Shown: positions 1 through 7,456 of the stretch, in pieces | Numbering within the stretch: position 1 is the stretch's first letter | How the letters are laid out: each line of letters opens with the position of its first letter | Assembly: GCA_026786145.1 (NCBI GenBank) | Contig: JAJAYQ010000087.1 | Span: 1-33,525 of the forward strand | Direction: 5' to 3' | Length of the DNA: 33,525 bases | Origin: Spirochaetaceae bacterium | Lineage (GTDB): Bacteria > Actinomycetota > Actinomycetes > JACCUZ01 | Translations under genes and position numbers: made by a program | The notes under the pieces: generated by a model | Databases searched by the model: none | What the model was told of the DNA's origin: nothing | Seen by the model: only the letters and a program-made list of their open reading frames with translations

Positions 1-2
1 CC

Positions 3-707
3 TGGACCGACCACCGCGCCGCCGTCGCCGCTCGAGCGGAGGAGGAGCCAGCCATCGACACGGTGCTGCGGCCCGGTGACGCGCTCTACCTGCCGCGTGG
101 CTACCTGCACGCCGCCGAGGCGCTCGGCGACGTGTCGTGCCATCTCACGGTCGGGGTCCACCCGGTGACGCGCCACGCAGTGCTCGAGTCGCTGCTCGAC
201 CTCGTCTCCGACGACGCCGCTCTGCGCGCGTCGCTGCCGCTGGGCGTCGACATCGCCGACCCGGCGTCCGTCGCGCCCGACGTCGAGGCGACCGTCGCTG
301 CGCTCGTCGAGCGGTTGCGCACGGTGACGGCGGCGGACGTGGCCGACCGCCTCGGCGCCCGGCTCGTGGGCAGCAGCCGGCCGGCTCCCGTGGCGCCGCT
401 GGCCCAGGCCGCGGCGCTGCAGTCCCTCTCCCTGGACTCGGTCCTCGTGGCCCGCTCGCACCAGCCCCACGTCCTGCGGATCGAGGGCGAGCAGCTGTTG
501 CTGCGGCTCTTCGACCGCACGCTGACGATGCCCGTCAGCACCACCAAGGCCGTGCGGGCCCTGCTCGAGGGGGAGCCGCTGCGCGTCGGCGACCTGCCTG
601 ACCTCGACGCCGACGTCGCGCTCGCCCTGGCCCGCCGCCTGGTCGGCGAGTCAATCGCAGTGGTCGCGGTGGTCGATGTCGTCGCTGCCGTCGATGACGG
701 ACCGTGA
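3..707 (+). CDS. JmjC/cupin_4 domain protein, C-terminal part (5' end outside window)
   Basis: The reading frame is open from the left edge, so the gene starts upstream and only its last 234 codons are present. A cupin/JmjC-like strand (PGDALYLPRGYLHAAEAL) lies near the start of the visible part, with a further strand ending in LTVGVHP. The rest is an alpha/beta region typical of the C-terminal part of cupin_4 (ROXA/MINA53-like) proteins, which are Fe(II)/2-oxoglutarate oxygenases acting on ribosomal proteins in characterised members. The His of the GYLH stretch could be a metal ligand; the usual HxD motif would lie upstream and cannot be checked. The stop overlaps the next start by four bases (GTGA), which indicates translational coupling to the sucrase/ferredoxin-like gene. 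Substrate is unknown. Confidence 0.75.
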   Translation, partial: WTDHRAAVAARAEEEPAIDTVLRPGDALYLPRGYLHAAEALGDVSCHLTVGVHPVTRHAVLESLLDLVSDDAALRASLPLGVDIADPASVAPDVEATVAALVERLRTVTAADVADRLGARLVGSSRPAPVAPLAQAAALQSLSLDSVLVARSHQPHVLRIEGEQLLLRLFDRTLTMPVSTTKAVRALLEGEPLRVGDLPDLDADVALALARRLVGESIAVVAVVDVVAAVDDGP

Positions 708-1603
708 CCACCGTTTCGCAGGAGCCTGTCGTCCGGTGCGCCGTCGCGTCCCTGCGCCGGAAAGACCCGATGCCGGGGACTGCCGCTCCGGCGGGCGGGT
801 TCCTGCTCGTGGAGCAGCCGGGCGGCTGGGGCAGGCAGGCGCTCACGAGCTCGCGACTGGACCCCGCGGTGGGCAGCGAGGTCTCGGCACGGGCGATCGC
901 CCAGGGCCTGCGCGCGCTGCTCATCCGGCGGCCCGGACGACAGGTCGCGGCACCGCGGCGACGATGGGCCGTCGTCAGCTCCCGCCCTGGCCGCGAGCAG
1001 ACGTGGTGGGGAGACTTCGGCGCTGACGAGGAGCTGCTGACCCTGCCGCTGGACGGCAGTGCGGGGACTGCGACGACGGACCCGTTCTTCCTCGTCTGTA
1101 CCCACGGTCGGCACGACGCCTGCTGCGCGGTGGAAGGGCGTCCGGTCGCTGCAGCACTGGACCGGCTGCGTCCGGGGGCCGTCTGGGAGTGCTCCCACGT
1201 CGGTGGCGACCGCTTCGCGGCCAACGTCCTCGCGATGCCGCATGGCCTCTACTACGGCCGGGTGCTCCCGGCCTCGGTGGACGACCTCGTCGCCGCGCAC
1301 GAGGCCGGCGAGGTGCTGCCCGAGCTGCTGCGCGGGCAGACGACGACCGCCCCGGCGGCGCAGGCGGCGGTGGCCCACGCCCGCCGGGTCCTGGGGGAGA
1401 ACCGCATCGACGCACTGACACCTGCCGGCACGATCCACCTCGGGGACGGCCGGTGGCAGGTGCGGCTGCGACGGAGCCCGCGCAACCTCATCGCCACCGT
1501 CCAGGCGGCCGCGGCTCCCGAGGCCGGCCTGCTGACCTGTCATGCGCTGAACCCGGCCCACCCCCCGTCCTTCGAGGTCGTCGACCTCGTCGAGGTCGGC
1601 TGA
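704..1603 (+). CDS. Sucrase/ferredoxin-like (Suc_Fer) family protein
   Basis: A 299-residue protein starting at a GTG that overlaps the upstream stop (GTGA). The family signature is clear: VCTHGRHDACC at about residues 131-141, then WECSHVGGDRFAANV at 161-175. These give Cys132, Cys140/141 and Cys163, laid out as in the thioredoxin-fold 2Fe-2S ferredoxin-like proteins of Pfam Suc_Fer. The old name 'sucrase' is historical, and a redox or electron-transfer role is more likely. The C-terminal third (GDGRWQVRLRRSP and after) is the extra domain usual in actinobacterial members. Coupling to a JmjC-type oxygenase gene suggests the two act together, perhaps with this protein supplying electrons; that is inference. 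It ends two bases before the convergent msrA stop. Confidence 0.85.
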   Translation: MTTVSQEPVVRCAVASLRRKDPMPGTAAPAGGFLLVEQPGGWGRQALTSSRLDPAVGSEVSARAIAQGLRALLIRRPGRQVAAPRRRWAVVSSRPGREQTWWGDFGADEELLTLPLDGSAGTATTDPFFLVCTHGRHDACCAVEGRPVAAALDRLRPGAVWECSHVGGDRFAANVLAMPHGLYYGRVLPASVDDLVAAHEAGEVLPELLRGQTTTAPAAQAAVAHARRVLGENRIDALTPAGTIHLGDGRWQVRLRRSPRNLIATVQAAAAPEAGLLTCHALNPAHPPSFEVVDLVEVG

Positions 1604-1605
1604 GT

Positions 1606-2301
1606 TCAGGCGTCGGGGAGCTCGACTCGGGTGGGCGCGTCCTGACCGTGCGCGGCGGCGTCGTAGCCGACCTGGCAGAAGCCGTGGTTGCAGTAGCCGC
1701 GCGGGTTCTTCGCCAGGTAGCCCTGGTGGTAGTCCTCGGCGTAGTAGAACGGTCCCGCCTCGGCGGCCGGACGGATCTCGGTAGAGATCTCGCCGAAGCC
1801 GGCCTCCTTCAGCGCCTGCTGGTAGCGCGCCCGAGACGTCTCGGCCGCAGCGAGCTGCGCGTCGCTCGTGGGGTAGATCGCCGACCGGTACTGCGTGCCG
1901 GTGTCGTTGCCCTGCCGGTTCGGGGTGGTCGGGTCGTGGTTCTCCCAGAAGCCCTTGAAGAGCACGTCGACGTCGACCTTCGACGGGTCGTAGACGACCT
2001 GGACGGCCTCGGTGTGACCGGTGCGGGCGGTGCAGGTCTCCTCGTACGTCGGATGGGTGGTGTAGCCGCCCTGGTAGCCCGCGGCGGTCGTGTAGACCCC
2101 CGGGATCGACCAGAAGATGCGCTCGGCGCCCCAGAAGCACCCCATGCCGAACGAGATGACCTCATGACCCTCCGGCCAGGGTCCCTCGATCGGGGTGCCG
2201 AGGACGACGTGGTCGCGGGCTACGCGGTACGGCCGTTCCGGGCGCCCCGGAAGGGCGTCCTTCGCGCCGACGAGCTCCTGCTTGTTCCTGCCGAACATCA
2301 T
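1606..2301 (-). CDS. msrA: Peptide-methionine (S)-S-oxide reductase MsrA
   Basis: Repairs oxidised methionine by reducing methionine-S-sulfoxide in free or protein form. The 231-residue protein has the catalytic GCFWG motif (nucleophile Cys55), the TGHTEAVQVVYDP core, the GTQYRSAIY segment, and C-terminal cysteines 204 and 209 (YCNHGFCQ) as likely resolving residues. The N-terminal extension of about 45 residues before GHEVISFGMGCFWG is common in actinobacterial MsrA. The start is supported by GGGAGG six bases upstream of ATGATG. It is the third gene of a minus-strand run after the GNAT and DDAH-like genes, 27 bases downstream of the latter's stop. Cytoplasmic, probably recycled by thioredoxin or mycoredoxin. 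Confidence 0.96.
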   Translation of the reverse strand: MMFGRNKQELVGAKDALPGRPERPYRVARDHVVLGTPIEGPWPEGHEVISFGMGCFWGAERIFWSIPGVYTTAAGYQGGYTTHPTYEETCTARTGHTEAVQVVYDPSKVDVDVLFKGFWENHDPTTPNRQGNDTGTQYRSAIYPTSDAQLAAAETSRARYQQALKEAGFGEISTEIRPAAEAGPFYYAEDYHQGYLAKNPRGYCNHGFCQVGYDAAAHGQDAPTRVELPDA

Positions 2302-2328
2302 GTAGAACCTCCCGAGACGTCCAACGGC

Positions 2329-3204
2329 TCACCCGGACCTGTCATTCCGAGAGGTTCGGTGCAGGGGGCGGGTCAGACAGGTCGGGCCGCCGTCACCCTT
2401 GTTGATCTCCGTGGCGGCATACGTGTGCACCTCTACCCCGGCCTTCTCCAGGGCGGCCCGGGTGCGAGGGGCGCTATCGGCCATGACCACGACGCCGGGC
2501 CGTACGGCGAGCACGTTGCACCCCTGGTGGTCGAGCTCGTCAGGGTCCGCCGCAACAGAGCGGTAGCCGCGATCGGCCAGCATCTCGAGCAGCGGCACCG
2601 GCGCCAGCGGTTCGAACACCACAGCGAGGTCGGGCGCGACCGGCGACACGACGCTCATCAGGTGCATGACGTGCGCGGCCCCGAGGTGGTGCGGCAGGTC
2701 CGCCCGCTCGACGGTGACACCCTCGCGGCCGAGGATCTCGCCCAGCTGGAGGTGCGCCGCGGCGTTGGTGCGGTAGCCCCGGCCGACCGCCAGCGTCGTC
2801 TCGTCCAGCCAGCACATGTCGCCACCATCGGCGGTGGCGTCGCCCGTGAGCCTGCCGACCACGGGGACGCCGGCCCGTTCGACCTCGGCGACGAGGAACG
2901 CCGGCTCCTCGCGACGCGCCGGCTTGGCCTGGCGCAGCTCGATCGCCCCGGCGCCCGTCACGAAGACCGGGTCGTAGGCGAAGCAGGCGTCGACGAGCCC
3001 GTCCGGGGCTTGCGCCAGGACCACATCGACGCCGAGGGAGTCGAGCAGTGCGACGAACCCGTCGTGCTCGCGCAGCAAAGCGTCGGTGTCGGGGGTGCGC
3101 CACCCGGCACCGGTGAAGTCGCCGCTCGTTGCAGGCCGGACCACCAGCACCCGGCGCAGGTCGGCCCACATCGAACGCACGCCGAAGGCGGCTGCGGCGG
3201 TCAT
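2329..3204 (-). CDS. ddaH: Dimethylarginine dimethylaminohydrolase-type amidinotransferase-fold enzyme
   Basis: A 291-residue guanidine-group-modifying enzyme with the pentein fold. Visible family residues are Asp78 in FAYDPVFV, Asp129 in DGGDM, His181 in MHLMSVVSPV and the nucleophile Cys276 in GGPTCLTRP, in the order seen in DDAH. DDAH hydrolyses methylated arginines to citrulline plus methylamine; related enzymes act on arginine or citrulline, so the exact substrate is open. The ATG at 3202-3204 is preferred over a longer form because it overlaps the upstream GNAT stop as ATGA, and the domain begins right after it. The tail after Cys276 is short and basic. The gene lies between the GNAT and msrA genes in one transcription unit. 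Confidence 0.88.
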   Translation of the reverse strand: MTAAAAFGVRSMWADLRRVLVVRPATSGDFTGAGWRTPDTDALLREHDGFVALLDSLGVDVVLAQAPDGLVDACFAYDPVFVTGAGAIELRQAKPARREEPAFLVAEVERAGVPVVGRLTGDATADGGDMCWLDETTLAVGRGYRTNAAAHLQLGEILGREGVTVERADLPHHLGAAHVMHLMSVVSPVAPDLAVVFEPLAPVPLLEMLADRGYRSVAADPDELDHQGCNVLAVRPGVVVMADSAPRTRAALEKAGVEVHTYAATEINKGDGGPTCLTRPLHRTSRNDRSG

Positions 3205-3677
3205 GACGGTCGGCTCATGGCGCGAGCCTCCCACTCGTCGGCGAGCATCGCGTACGCCAGCTCGTCGCACCACTCGCCCTTGACCCACTCGTTCTGGACC
3301 AGGTGGGCCTCGCGCAGCATCTTGGCAGCCATCTCGCTCGCGAGCCCGCGGCCCTGGAACTCAGGCTTGAGCACGAAGCCGACCTCACCCGTGCGGTGCT
3401 CCTCGCTGACCCACCCCAGCGCCGCGTCCCCCACGACCTCGCCGGTCTCGCGCAGCACGGCCACCGGGCAGATCCCGTCACCCTCGGCGTGCAGCGCCAC
3501 CTGCCCCAGCTTCCTCTCCAGCCGGGCCTGGATCTGCTCGTCGGCCATGACGTTCCAGTAGAGGTAGCGCGTGACCTCCTCCCGCGTGTGCATGTCGCGG
3601 ACGTGCACGAGGTCGCCCGGCTCGTAGGGGCGCAGGTCCAGGCGTGCGGTGCGCAAGGGGTACGTCGGCTCCAGCAC
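3201..3677 (-). CDS. GNAT-family N-acetyltransferase (RimJ/RimL-like)
   Basis: A 158-residue single-domain acetyltransferase. It opens with the LRTARLDLRPYEPGD strand-helix typical of RimJ/RimL-like GNATs. The acetyl-CoA pyrophosphate-binding loop is EFQGRGLASEM (Q-x-x-G-x-G/A pattern), preceded by the GEVGFVLKP beta strand. The acceptor substrate cannot be told from sequence. It starts with GTG and has no Shine-Dalgarno sequence, but the hexamer TAGCGT ends six bases before the start, suggesting a leaderless mRNA. It heads the minus-strand run GNAT-ddaH-msrA, with an ATGA overlap to ddaH, and is divergent from metB across 35 bases. Confidence 0.88.
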   Translation of the reverse strand: MLEPTYPLRTARLDLRPYEPGDLVHVRDMHTREEVTRYLYWNVMADEQIQARLERKLGQVALHAEGDGICPVAVLRETGEVVGDAALGWVSEEHRTGEVGFVLKPEFQGRGLASEMAAKMLREAHLVQNEWVKGEWCDELAYAMLADEWEARAMSRPS

Positions 3678-3712
3678 GGCCCGACGCTATCGGGCCCATT
3701 ACGCTGCCGACC
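3678..3712. promoter_or_regulatory. Compact bidirectional promoter between GNAT gene and metB
   Basis: Only 35 bases separate the two divergent starts. On the minus strand TAGCGT (3684-3689) ends six bases before the GTG. On the plus strand TACGCT (3700-3705) ends seven bases before the metB ATG. Both fit the actinobacterial TANNNT -10 element placed for leaderless transcription. Neither gene has a Shine-Dalgarno sequence here, and each -35 region would have to lie in or beyond the other promoter. Confidence 0.55.
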
Positions 3713-4849
3713 ATGGAGTTCGAGACGCTCGCCATCCACGCCGGCCAGGAGCCCGATGCGGCCACCGGTGCCGTCGTCCCACCGATCTACCAGGTCTCGA
3801 CCTACAAGCAGGACGGAGTGGGCGGGCTCCGGGGAGGCTACGAGTACAGCCGCAGCGCCAACCCCACCCGGACAGCGCTCGAGGAGTGCCTGGCCGCGAT
3901 CGAGGGCGGTCGGCGCGGGCTCGCCTTCGCGTCCGGGCTCGCCGCCGAGGACACCTTGCTGCGGACGACGTGTGCGCCCGGCGACCATGTCGTGATACCG
4001 GGTGACGCGTACGGCGGGACGTACCGTCTCTTCGCCCAGGTCCAGCAGCGGTGGGGCCTGGACTGGACCGCCTCGTCCGGTCACGACGCCGACGACGTCC
4101 GCGCAGCGGTGCGGCCGGGTGCCACCAAGGTCGTCTGGGTCGAGACGCCGACCAACCCGCTGCTCGGCATCGTCGACATCGCGGCGGTCGCCGATGTGGC
4201 GCACGACGCCGGGGCGATCCTGGTGGTCGACAACACGTTCGCGTCGCCCTACCTCCAGCAGCCGCTGGCCCTGGGTGCCGACGTCGTCGTGCACTCGACG
4301 ACGAAGTACATGGGCGGGCACTCCGATGTCATCGGTGGCGCCCTCGTCGTCGCCGACGACGAGCTGGCCGAGCGCGTGACCTACCACCAGAACGCGATGG
4401 GCGCGGTCGCCGGACCGTTCGACGCGTGGCTCGTCCTGCGCGGCATCAAGACCCTCGGTGTCCGCATGGACCGGCACTGCGCCAACGCCGAGCGGATCAC
4501 CGAGGTCCTCACCGCGCATCCCAAGGTCGCCCAGGTGCTCTACCCCGGCCTGCCGGAGCACCCCGGCCATGAGATCGCGGCCAAGCAGATGAAGGCGTTC
4601 GGCGGCATGGTCTCCTTCCGGGTCACCGGTGGTGAGGAGGAGGCGGTGGCCATCTGCAACCGGGCGGAGCTGTTCACCCTCGGGGAGTCCCTCGGCGGGG
4701 TCGAGTCGCTCATCGAGCACCCCGGCCGGATGACGCATGCCTCAGCGGCCGGCTCCCCCCTCGAGGTGCCCGGGGACCTGGTGCGCCTGTCGGTGGGCAT
4801 CGAGTCCGTGGACGACCTCGTCGAGGACCTGACGCGGGCTCTCGGCTAG
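3713..4849 (+). CDS. metB: Cystathionine gamma-synthase
   Basis: A PLP-dependent enzyme of the Cys/Met metabolism family, 378 residues. It condenses an acylated homoserine with cysteine to give cystathionine for methionine synthesis. Visible features: the N-terminal TLAIHAGQEPD, YEYSRSANPTR, Asp173 of VVDNTFASPY (pyridine nitrogen) and Lys198 in STTKYMGGHSD (Schiff base), then the GLPEHPGHEIA and GGVESLIEHP motifs. Gamma-synthase and gamma-lyase are hard to separate by sequence; the call follows actinobacterial MetB convention. The ATG at 3713 is chosen because homology begins there and a TACGCT hexamer lies seven bases upstream (leaderless). It heads a short operon: the GlmL-type gene starts on the base after its stop. 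Confidence 0.92.
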   Translation: MEFETLAIHAGQEPDAATGAVVPPIYQVSTYKQDGVGGLRGGYEYSRSANPTRTALEECLAAIEGGRRGLAFASGLAAEDTLLRTTCAPGDHVVIPGDAYGGTYRLFAQVQQRWGLDWTASSGHDADDVRAAVRPGATKVVWVETPTNPLLGIVDIAAVADVAHDAGAILVVDNTFASPYLQQPLALGADVVVHSTTKYMGGHSDVIGGALVVADDELAERVTYHQNAMGAVAGPFDAWLVLRGIKTLGVRMDRHCANAERITEVLTAHPKVAQVLYPGLPEHPGHEIAAKQMKAFGGMVSFRVTGGEEEAVAICNRAELFTLGESLGGVESLIEHPGRMTHASAAGSPLEVPGDLVRLSVGIESVDDLVEDLTRALG

Positions 4850-6193
4850 GTGACCGGAAGCAGCGACTGCGTCGTCTGTGTTGATGTCGGCTCGACCTTC
4901 ACCAAGGCAGCGCTGGTCGAGCTGGGGTCGGGCAGACTCGTCGCCACCGCGTCGCACCGCACCACGACGGACACCGACGTGATGGACGGGTACGACGCGT
5001 GCCGGGCGGCCCTGGACGCAGATCCCGGTGCGCCAGCACTGGCCTGCTCCAGCGCCGGCGGCGGCCTGCGGCTCGCGGTGGTCGGCTACGAGCGGGAGAT
5101 CACCGCCGAGGCGGGCTCCCGGGTCGGCCTGTCCGCCGGGGCCCGCCTCGTGCACGTCGCGGCCTGTGCGATGCGCGCGGCGGACGTCGCCGCCCTCACC
5201 CGCGCCCGGCCCGACGTCGTGCTGCTCGTCGGCGGCACCGACGGCGGAAACGCCGAGGTGCTGCTGCACAACGCGGGCCGGCTGGCCGGCTCCCGGCTGC
5301 GCGTGCCGGTGGTCGTGGCCGGCAACGTCGGCGCGCAGGCCGAGGCCGCCGAGCTGCTCCGCGGACACGGGAAGACGGTGCACGCCTGCGCCAACGTGCT
5401 GCCCGAGATCGGCCGGCTCGACCCGAGGCCGGCCCGCGAGGCCATCCGGGAGGTGTTCGTCCGGCACGTGATCGGCGGCAAGCACCTGTCGAGTCGGGCC
5501 GACTTCCCCGCGATGGTGAAGGCGGCGACGCCAGACGCCGTCCTGGCCGGCGTCGAGCTGCTGGCCGACGGCATCGACGGTGACGGGGGTGTCGCTGGTG
5601 CAGGGGACGTCCTGGTGGTCGACGTCGGCGGCGCCACCACCGACGTCTACTCCGTGGTCACCCCGCACGGTGAGGACGCCACGCTGCGCAAGGAGGTCGT
5701 CGAGGTCCTGTGGCGCAGCCGCACCGTGGAGGGGGACCTCGGCATGCGCTGGAATGCTGTCGGCGTGGTCGATGCAGCGGTGACCGAGCGGCTGCTGGGC
5801 GCGGGGGAGGAGGCCGGTCTCCGGGCGGCTGCCGAGGTACGCGCGGCCGACCCGGCCTACCTGCCGCGCACCGGCCCCGAGCGTCTGGTCGACGCCCGGC
5901 TCGGGGAGCTGGCGGTGACCGTCGCCCTGCGCCGGCACGGCCGTGGCAGCGGCAAGGACCTACGTGACGTATCACTGGTCGTGGGGTCGGGAGGGGTCCT
6001 GCGGCACGGCACCGCTGCTCTGCGGAGGCAGGTGCTCGCTCCGGCGACCGGCGACCTCACGGGCGGTTGGCCGCTGCCCGTGGCCGCTCGTACGGTGGTC
6101 GACGAGTCGTACGTCCTGGCAGCGGCCGGCCTGCTCTCCTCCGAGCACCCGGCCACAGCCGCTCGGTTGCTGTCGCACCACCTCGGGGCATAG
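4850..6193 (+). CDS. GlmL/MutL-type ATPase (glutamate mutase L family)
   Basis: A 447-residue protein of the acetate/sugar kinase-Hsp70-actin fold. It shows the phosphate-1 loop VDVGSTFTK near residue 12, the phosphate-2 loop VVDVGGATTDVYS near 255-267 and an adenosine-type VVGSGGVL near 377. This matches the MutL/GlmL family (PF13941), found beside B12-dependent amino-acid mutases such as glutamate or ornithine aminomutase and thought to act as an ATP-dependent reactivation or assembly factor. No mutase gene is in the window, so the partner is unknown. The GTG start follows the metB TAG with no gap, and a membrane-protein gene follows after three bases, so all three genes are probably cotranscribed. 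Confidence 0.85.
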   Translation: MTGSSDCVVCVDVGSTFTKAALVELGSGRLVATASHRTTTDTDVMDGYDACRAALDADPGAPALACSSAGGGLRLAVVGYEREITAEAGSRVGLSAGARLVHVAACAMRAADVAALTRARPDVVLLVGGTDGGNAEVLLHNAGRLAGSRLRVPVVVAGNVGAQAEAAELLRGHGKTVHACANVLPEIGRLDPRPAREAIREVFVRHVIGGKHLSSRADFPAMVKAATPDAVLAGVELLADGIDGDGGVAGAGDVLVVDVGGATTDVYSVVTPHGEDATLRKEVVEVLWRSRTVEGDLGMRWNAVGVVDAAVTERLLGAGEEAGLRAAAEVRAADPAYLPRTGPERLVDARLGELAVTVALRRHGRGSGKDLRDVSLVVGSGGVLRHGTAALRRQVLAPATGDLTGGWPLPVAARTVVDESYVLAAAGLLSSEHPATAARLLSHHLGA

Positions 6194-6196
6194 TCC

Positions 6197-6607
6197 GTGG
6201 ACGGCACCGAGGTGGCTCTGGTCGCCGCCACCGCACTGCACGCCGGCTTCCAGCTCGTGGTGACCCTGGTCGTCTATCCGGCCTTCGCGGACGCGCCCGA
6301 GGAGAGGTGGACCGAGCACCACGCCGCGCACGGCCGCCGGATCGGGCCAGTTGTCGGCGTCGTCTACGGCGCGCTGCTGGTCACCGCGATGGCCGTGCTG
6401 TCCTCGCGGGTTTCGGTCTGGACGGCGCTGGCGCTGGTCGCGACCGGCGCGGCGTTCCTGCTCACCGCGCTGGTCGCCGTGCCGGCGCACCGGGCGCTCT
6501 CACCGGTCCGCGAGCCGGAGGCGCTTCGGCGGCTTCTGCTCGCCGACCGGCTGCGGCTGCTGACCGCGCTGGTGGCGGCGGCCGCTGCGCTTGTCGCGGC
6601 GGTCTGA
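6197..6607 (+). CDS. Small integral membrane protein, DUF1772-like
   Basis: A 136-residue protein with four predicted membrane helices: about residues 5-27, 50-68, 73-94 and 115-136. The first loop has YPAFADAPEERWTEHHAAHGRRIG, similar in pattern to DUF1772-type proteins, where Tyr-Pro and a conserved His-rich helix follow the first membrane span. The biochemical role is unknown. The GTG start lies three bases after the GlmL-type stop, so it is most likely translated from the metB mRNA. It ends 32 bases from the convergent kinase-like gene. Confidence 0.7.
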   Translation: MDGTEVALVAATALHAGFQLVVTLVVYPAFADAPEERWTEHHAAHGRRIGPVVGVVYGALLVTAMAVLSSRVSVWTALALVATGAAFLLTALVAVPAHRALSPVREPEALRRLLLADRLRLLTALVAAAAALVAAV

Positions 6608-6639
6608 ACTGGAGTGTCACGTCTCTGACGTCGATCCGG

Positions 6640-7098
6640 TCAGGCGTCGACGAGGCGCAGAACGGATGCGACCACCTCGTCCAGCGGATCCGTCGTCCGG
6701 ACCTCGTGATGCGCCACCTGCCGCAGCAGTGGTTCGACGGTCTCGACGTCGTCGTGGAAGCGACGGAGCTCCTCGGGCGCCTTGCCGTAGGAGTTGGTGG
6801 CCCTCGTTGCCAGTCGTTCGACCAGGGTCTCGAGCGGGGCGCTCAGCAGCACGATGTGATCGAACTGCCCATGGAACGAGACCTGGTTCTCCTCGCAGCC
6901 GGCGACGAACAGGACGTCCGTGTCCTCCGTGGCAAGCAGCTCCCGGATGGCGTCCTCACGCCACCGTTGACGGCCGTCAGCTAGGAGTTCGCACCACCCG
7001 TCGTCGGTGTCGACGGCCTTGTACCCACGGCCGACCAGCTCGCGGACGACGCTGGACTTGCCGGTCCCCGACATGCCCGTGAGCAGGACACGCTTCAT
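6640..7098 (-). CDS. Small P-loop NTPase / shikimate kinase-like protein
   Basis: A 152-residue protein with a Walker A motif at residues 8-16 (GMSGTGKSS), DTDDGWCELL after the second strand, and a Walker-B-like strand LFVAGCEENQVSF. The helix ETLVERLATRATNSYGKAPEEL resembles the lid region of small nucleotide or shikimate kinases. Many actinobacterial homologues are annotated as AAA ATPase or shikimate kinase; the substrate is unknown and a biosynthetic shikimate kinase role is unlikely. The ATG at 7096-7098 overlaps the upstream ABM-protein stop (ATGA), which fixes the start. Confidence 0.85.
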   Translation of the reverse strand: MKRVLLTGMSGTGKSSVVRELVGRGYKAVDTDDGWCELLADGRQRWREDAIRELLATEDTDVLFVAGCEENQVSFHGQFDHIVLLSAPLETLVERLATRATNSYGKAPEELRRFHDDVETVEPLLRQVAHHEVRTTDPLDEVVASVLRLVDA

Positions 7099-7403
7099 GT
7101 GCCGGCGAGCCCCTTGCCGCCGTGGACGGTCAGCTCGGTGCGGTGAGACATCCCCGTGATGAGCGGGCGGGCTCGCTGGATGAGCGCACGTATGTCCTCG
7201 GGCTCCAGCGACGCCTGGTGCGCCACCTGGTCGGTCCACAGCTCCGAGACCCAGACGGCGCCCGGGTCCTCAGACGTGCTGACTAGGTACTGGATGCAGT
7301 CAGGATTCTTCTCGAGCAGCGCAGCGGCCTCGAGCAGATGGGCGACCAGCTCGTCGCGGCTGTCGTGGTGAGTCGAGAACATGCCGTGGAGTCCGTAGGT
7401 CAC
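7095..7403 (-). CDS. ABM-domain (putative quinol monooxygenase family) protein
   Basis: A 102-residue protein with the dimeric ferredoxin-like alpha/beta-barrel pattern of antibiotic-biosynthesis-monooxygenase (ABM) domains. The first strand is TYGLHGMFSTH; a helix over DELVAHLLEAAALLEKNPDC is followed by the core IQYLVSTSEDPGAVWVSELWTD and a helix ending in HQASLEPEDIRALIQRARPLI. Family members include YgiN-like quinol monooxygenases and many proteins without a known reaction. The GTG start lacks a Shine-Dalgarno sequence, but TAGGGT (7410-7415) ends six bases upstream, so the mRNA may be leaderless. Its stop overlaps the kinase-like gene start. Confidence 0.8.
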   Translation of the reverse strand: MTYGLHGMFSTHHDSRDELVAHLLEAAALLEKNPDCIQYLVSTSEDPGAVWVSELWTDQVAHQASLEPEDIRALIQRARPLITGMSHRTELTVHGGKGLAGT

Positions 7404-7415
7404 GGCAGAACCCTA
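7404..7415 (-). promoter_or_regulatory. Putative leaderless promoter of the ABM-kinase pair
   Basis: On the minus strand TAGGGT (7410-7415) fits the TANNNT -10 consensus and ends six bases before the GTG. No Shine-Dalgarno sequence is present, so transcription probably starts at or beside the start codon. Confidence 0.4.
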
Positions 7416-7456
7416 GTCAAACGAACCGACGGGGATGCCACGCTCGCGGGGCGGGG

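Noticed and set aside
101-5938. Long reading frames on strands opposite to metB, the GlmL-type gene, ddaH and the cupin/ferredoxin-like genes
   Set aside because: They are Arg/Ala/Gly/Pro-rich translations with no family motifs, antisense to genes with clear motifs. High GC removes stop codons from all frames.
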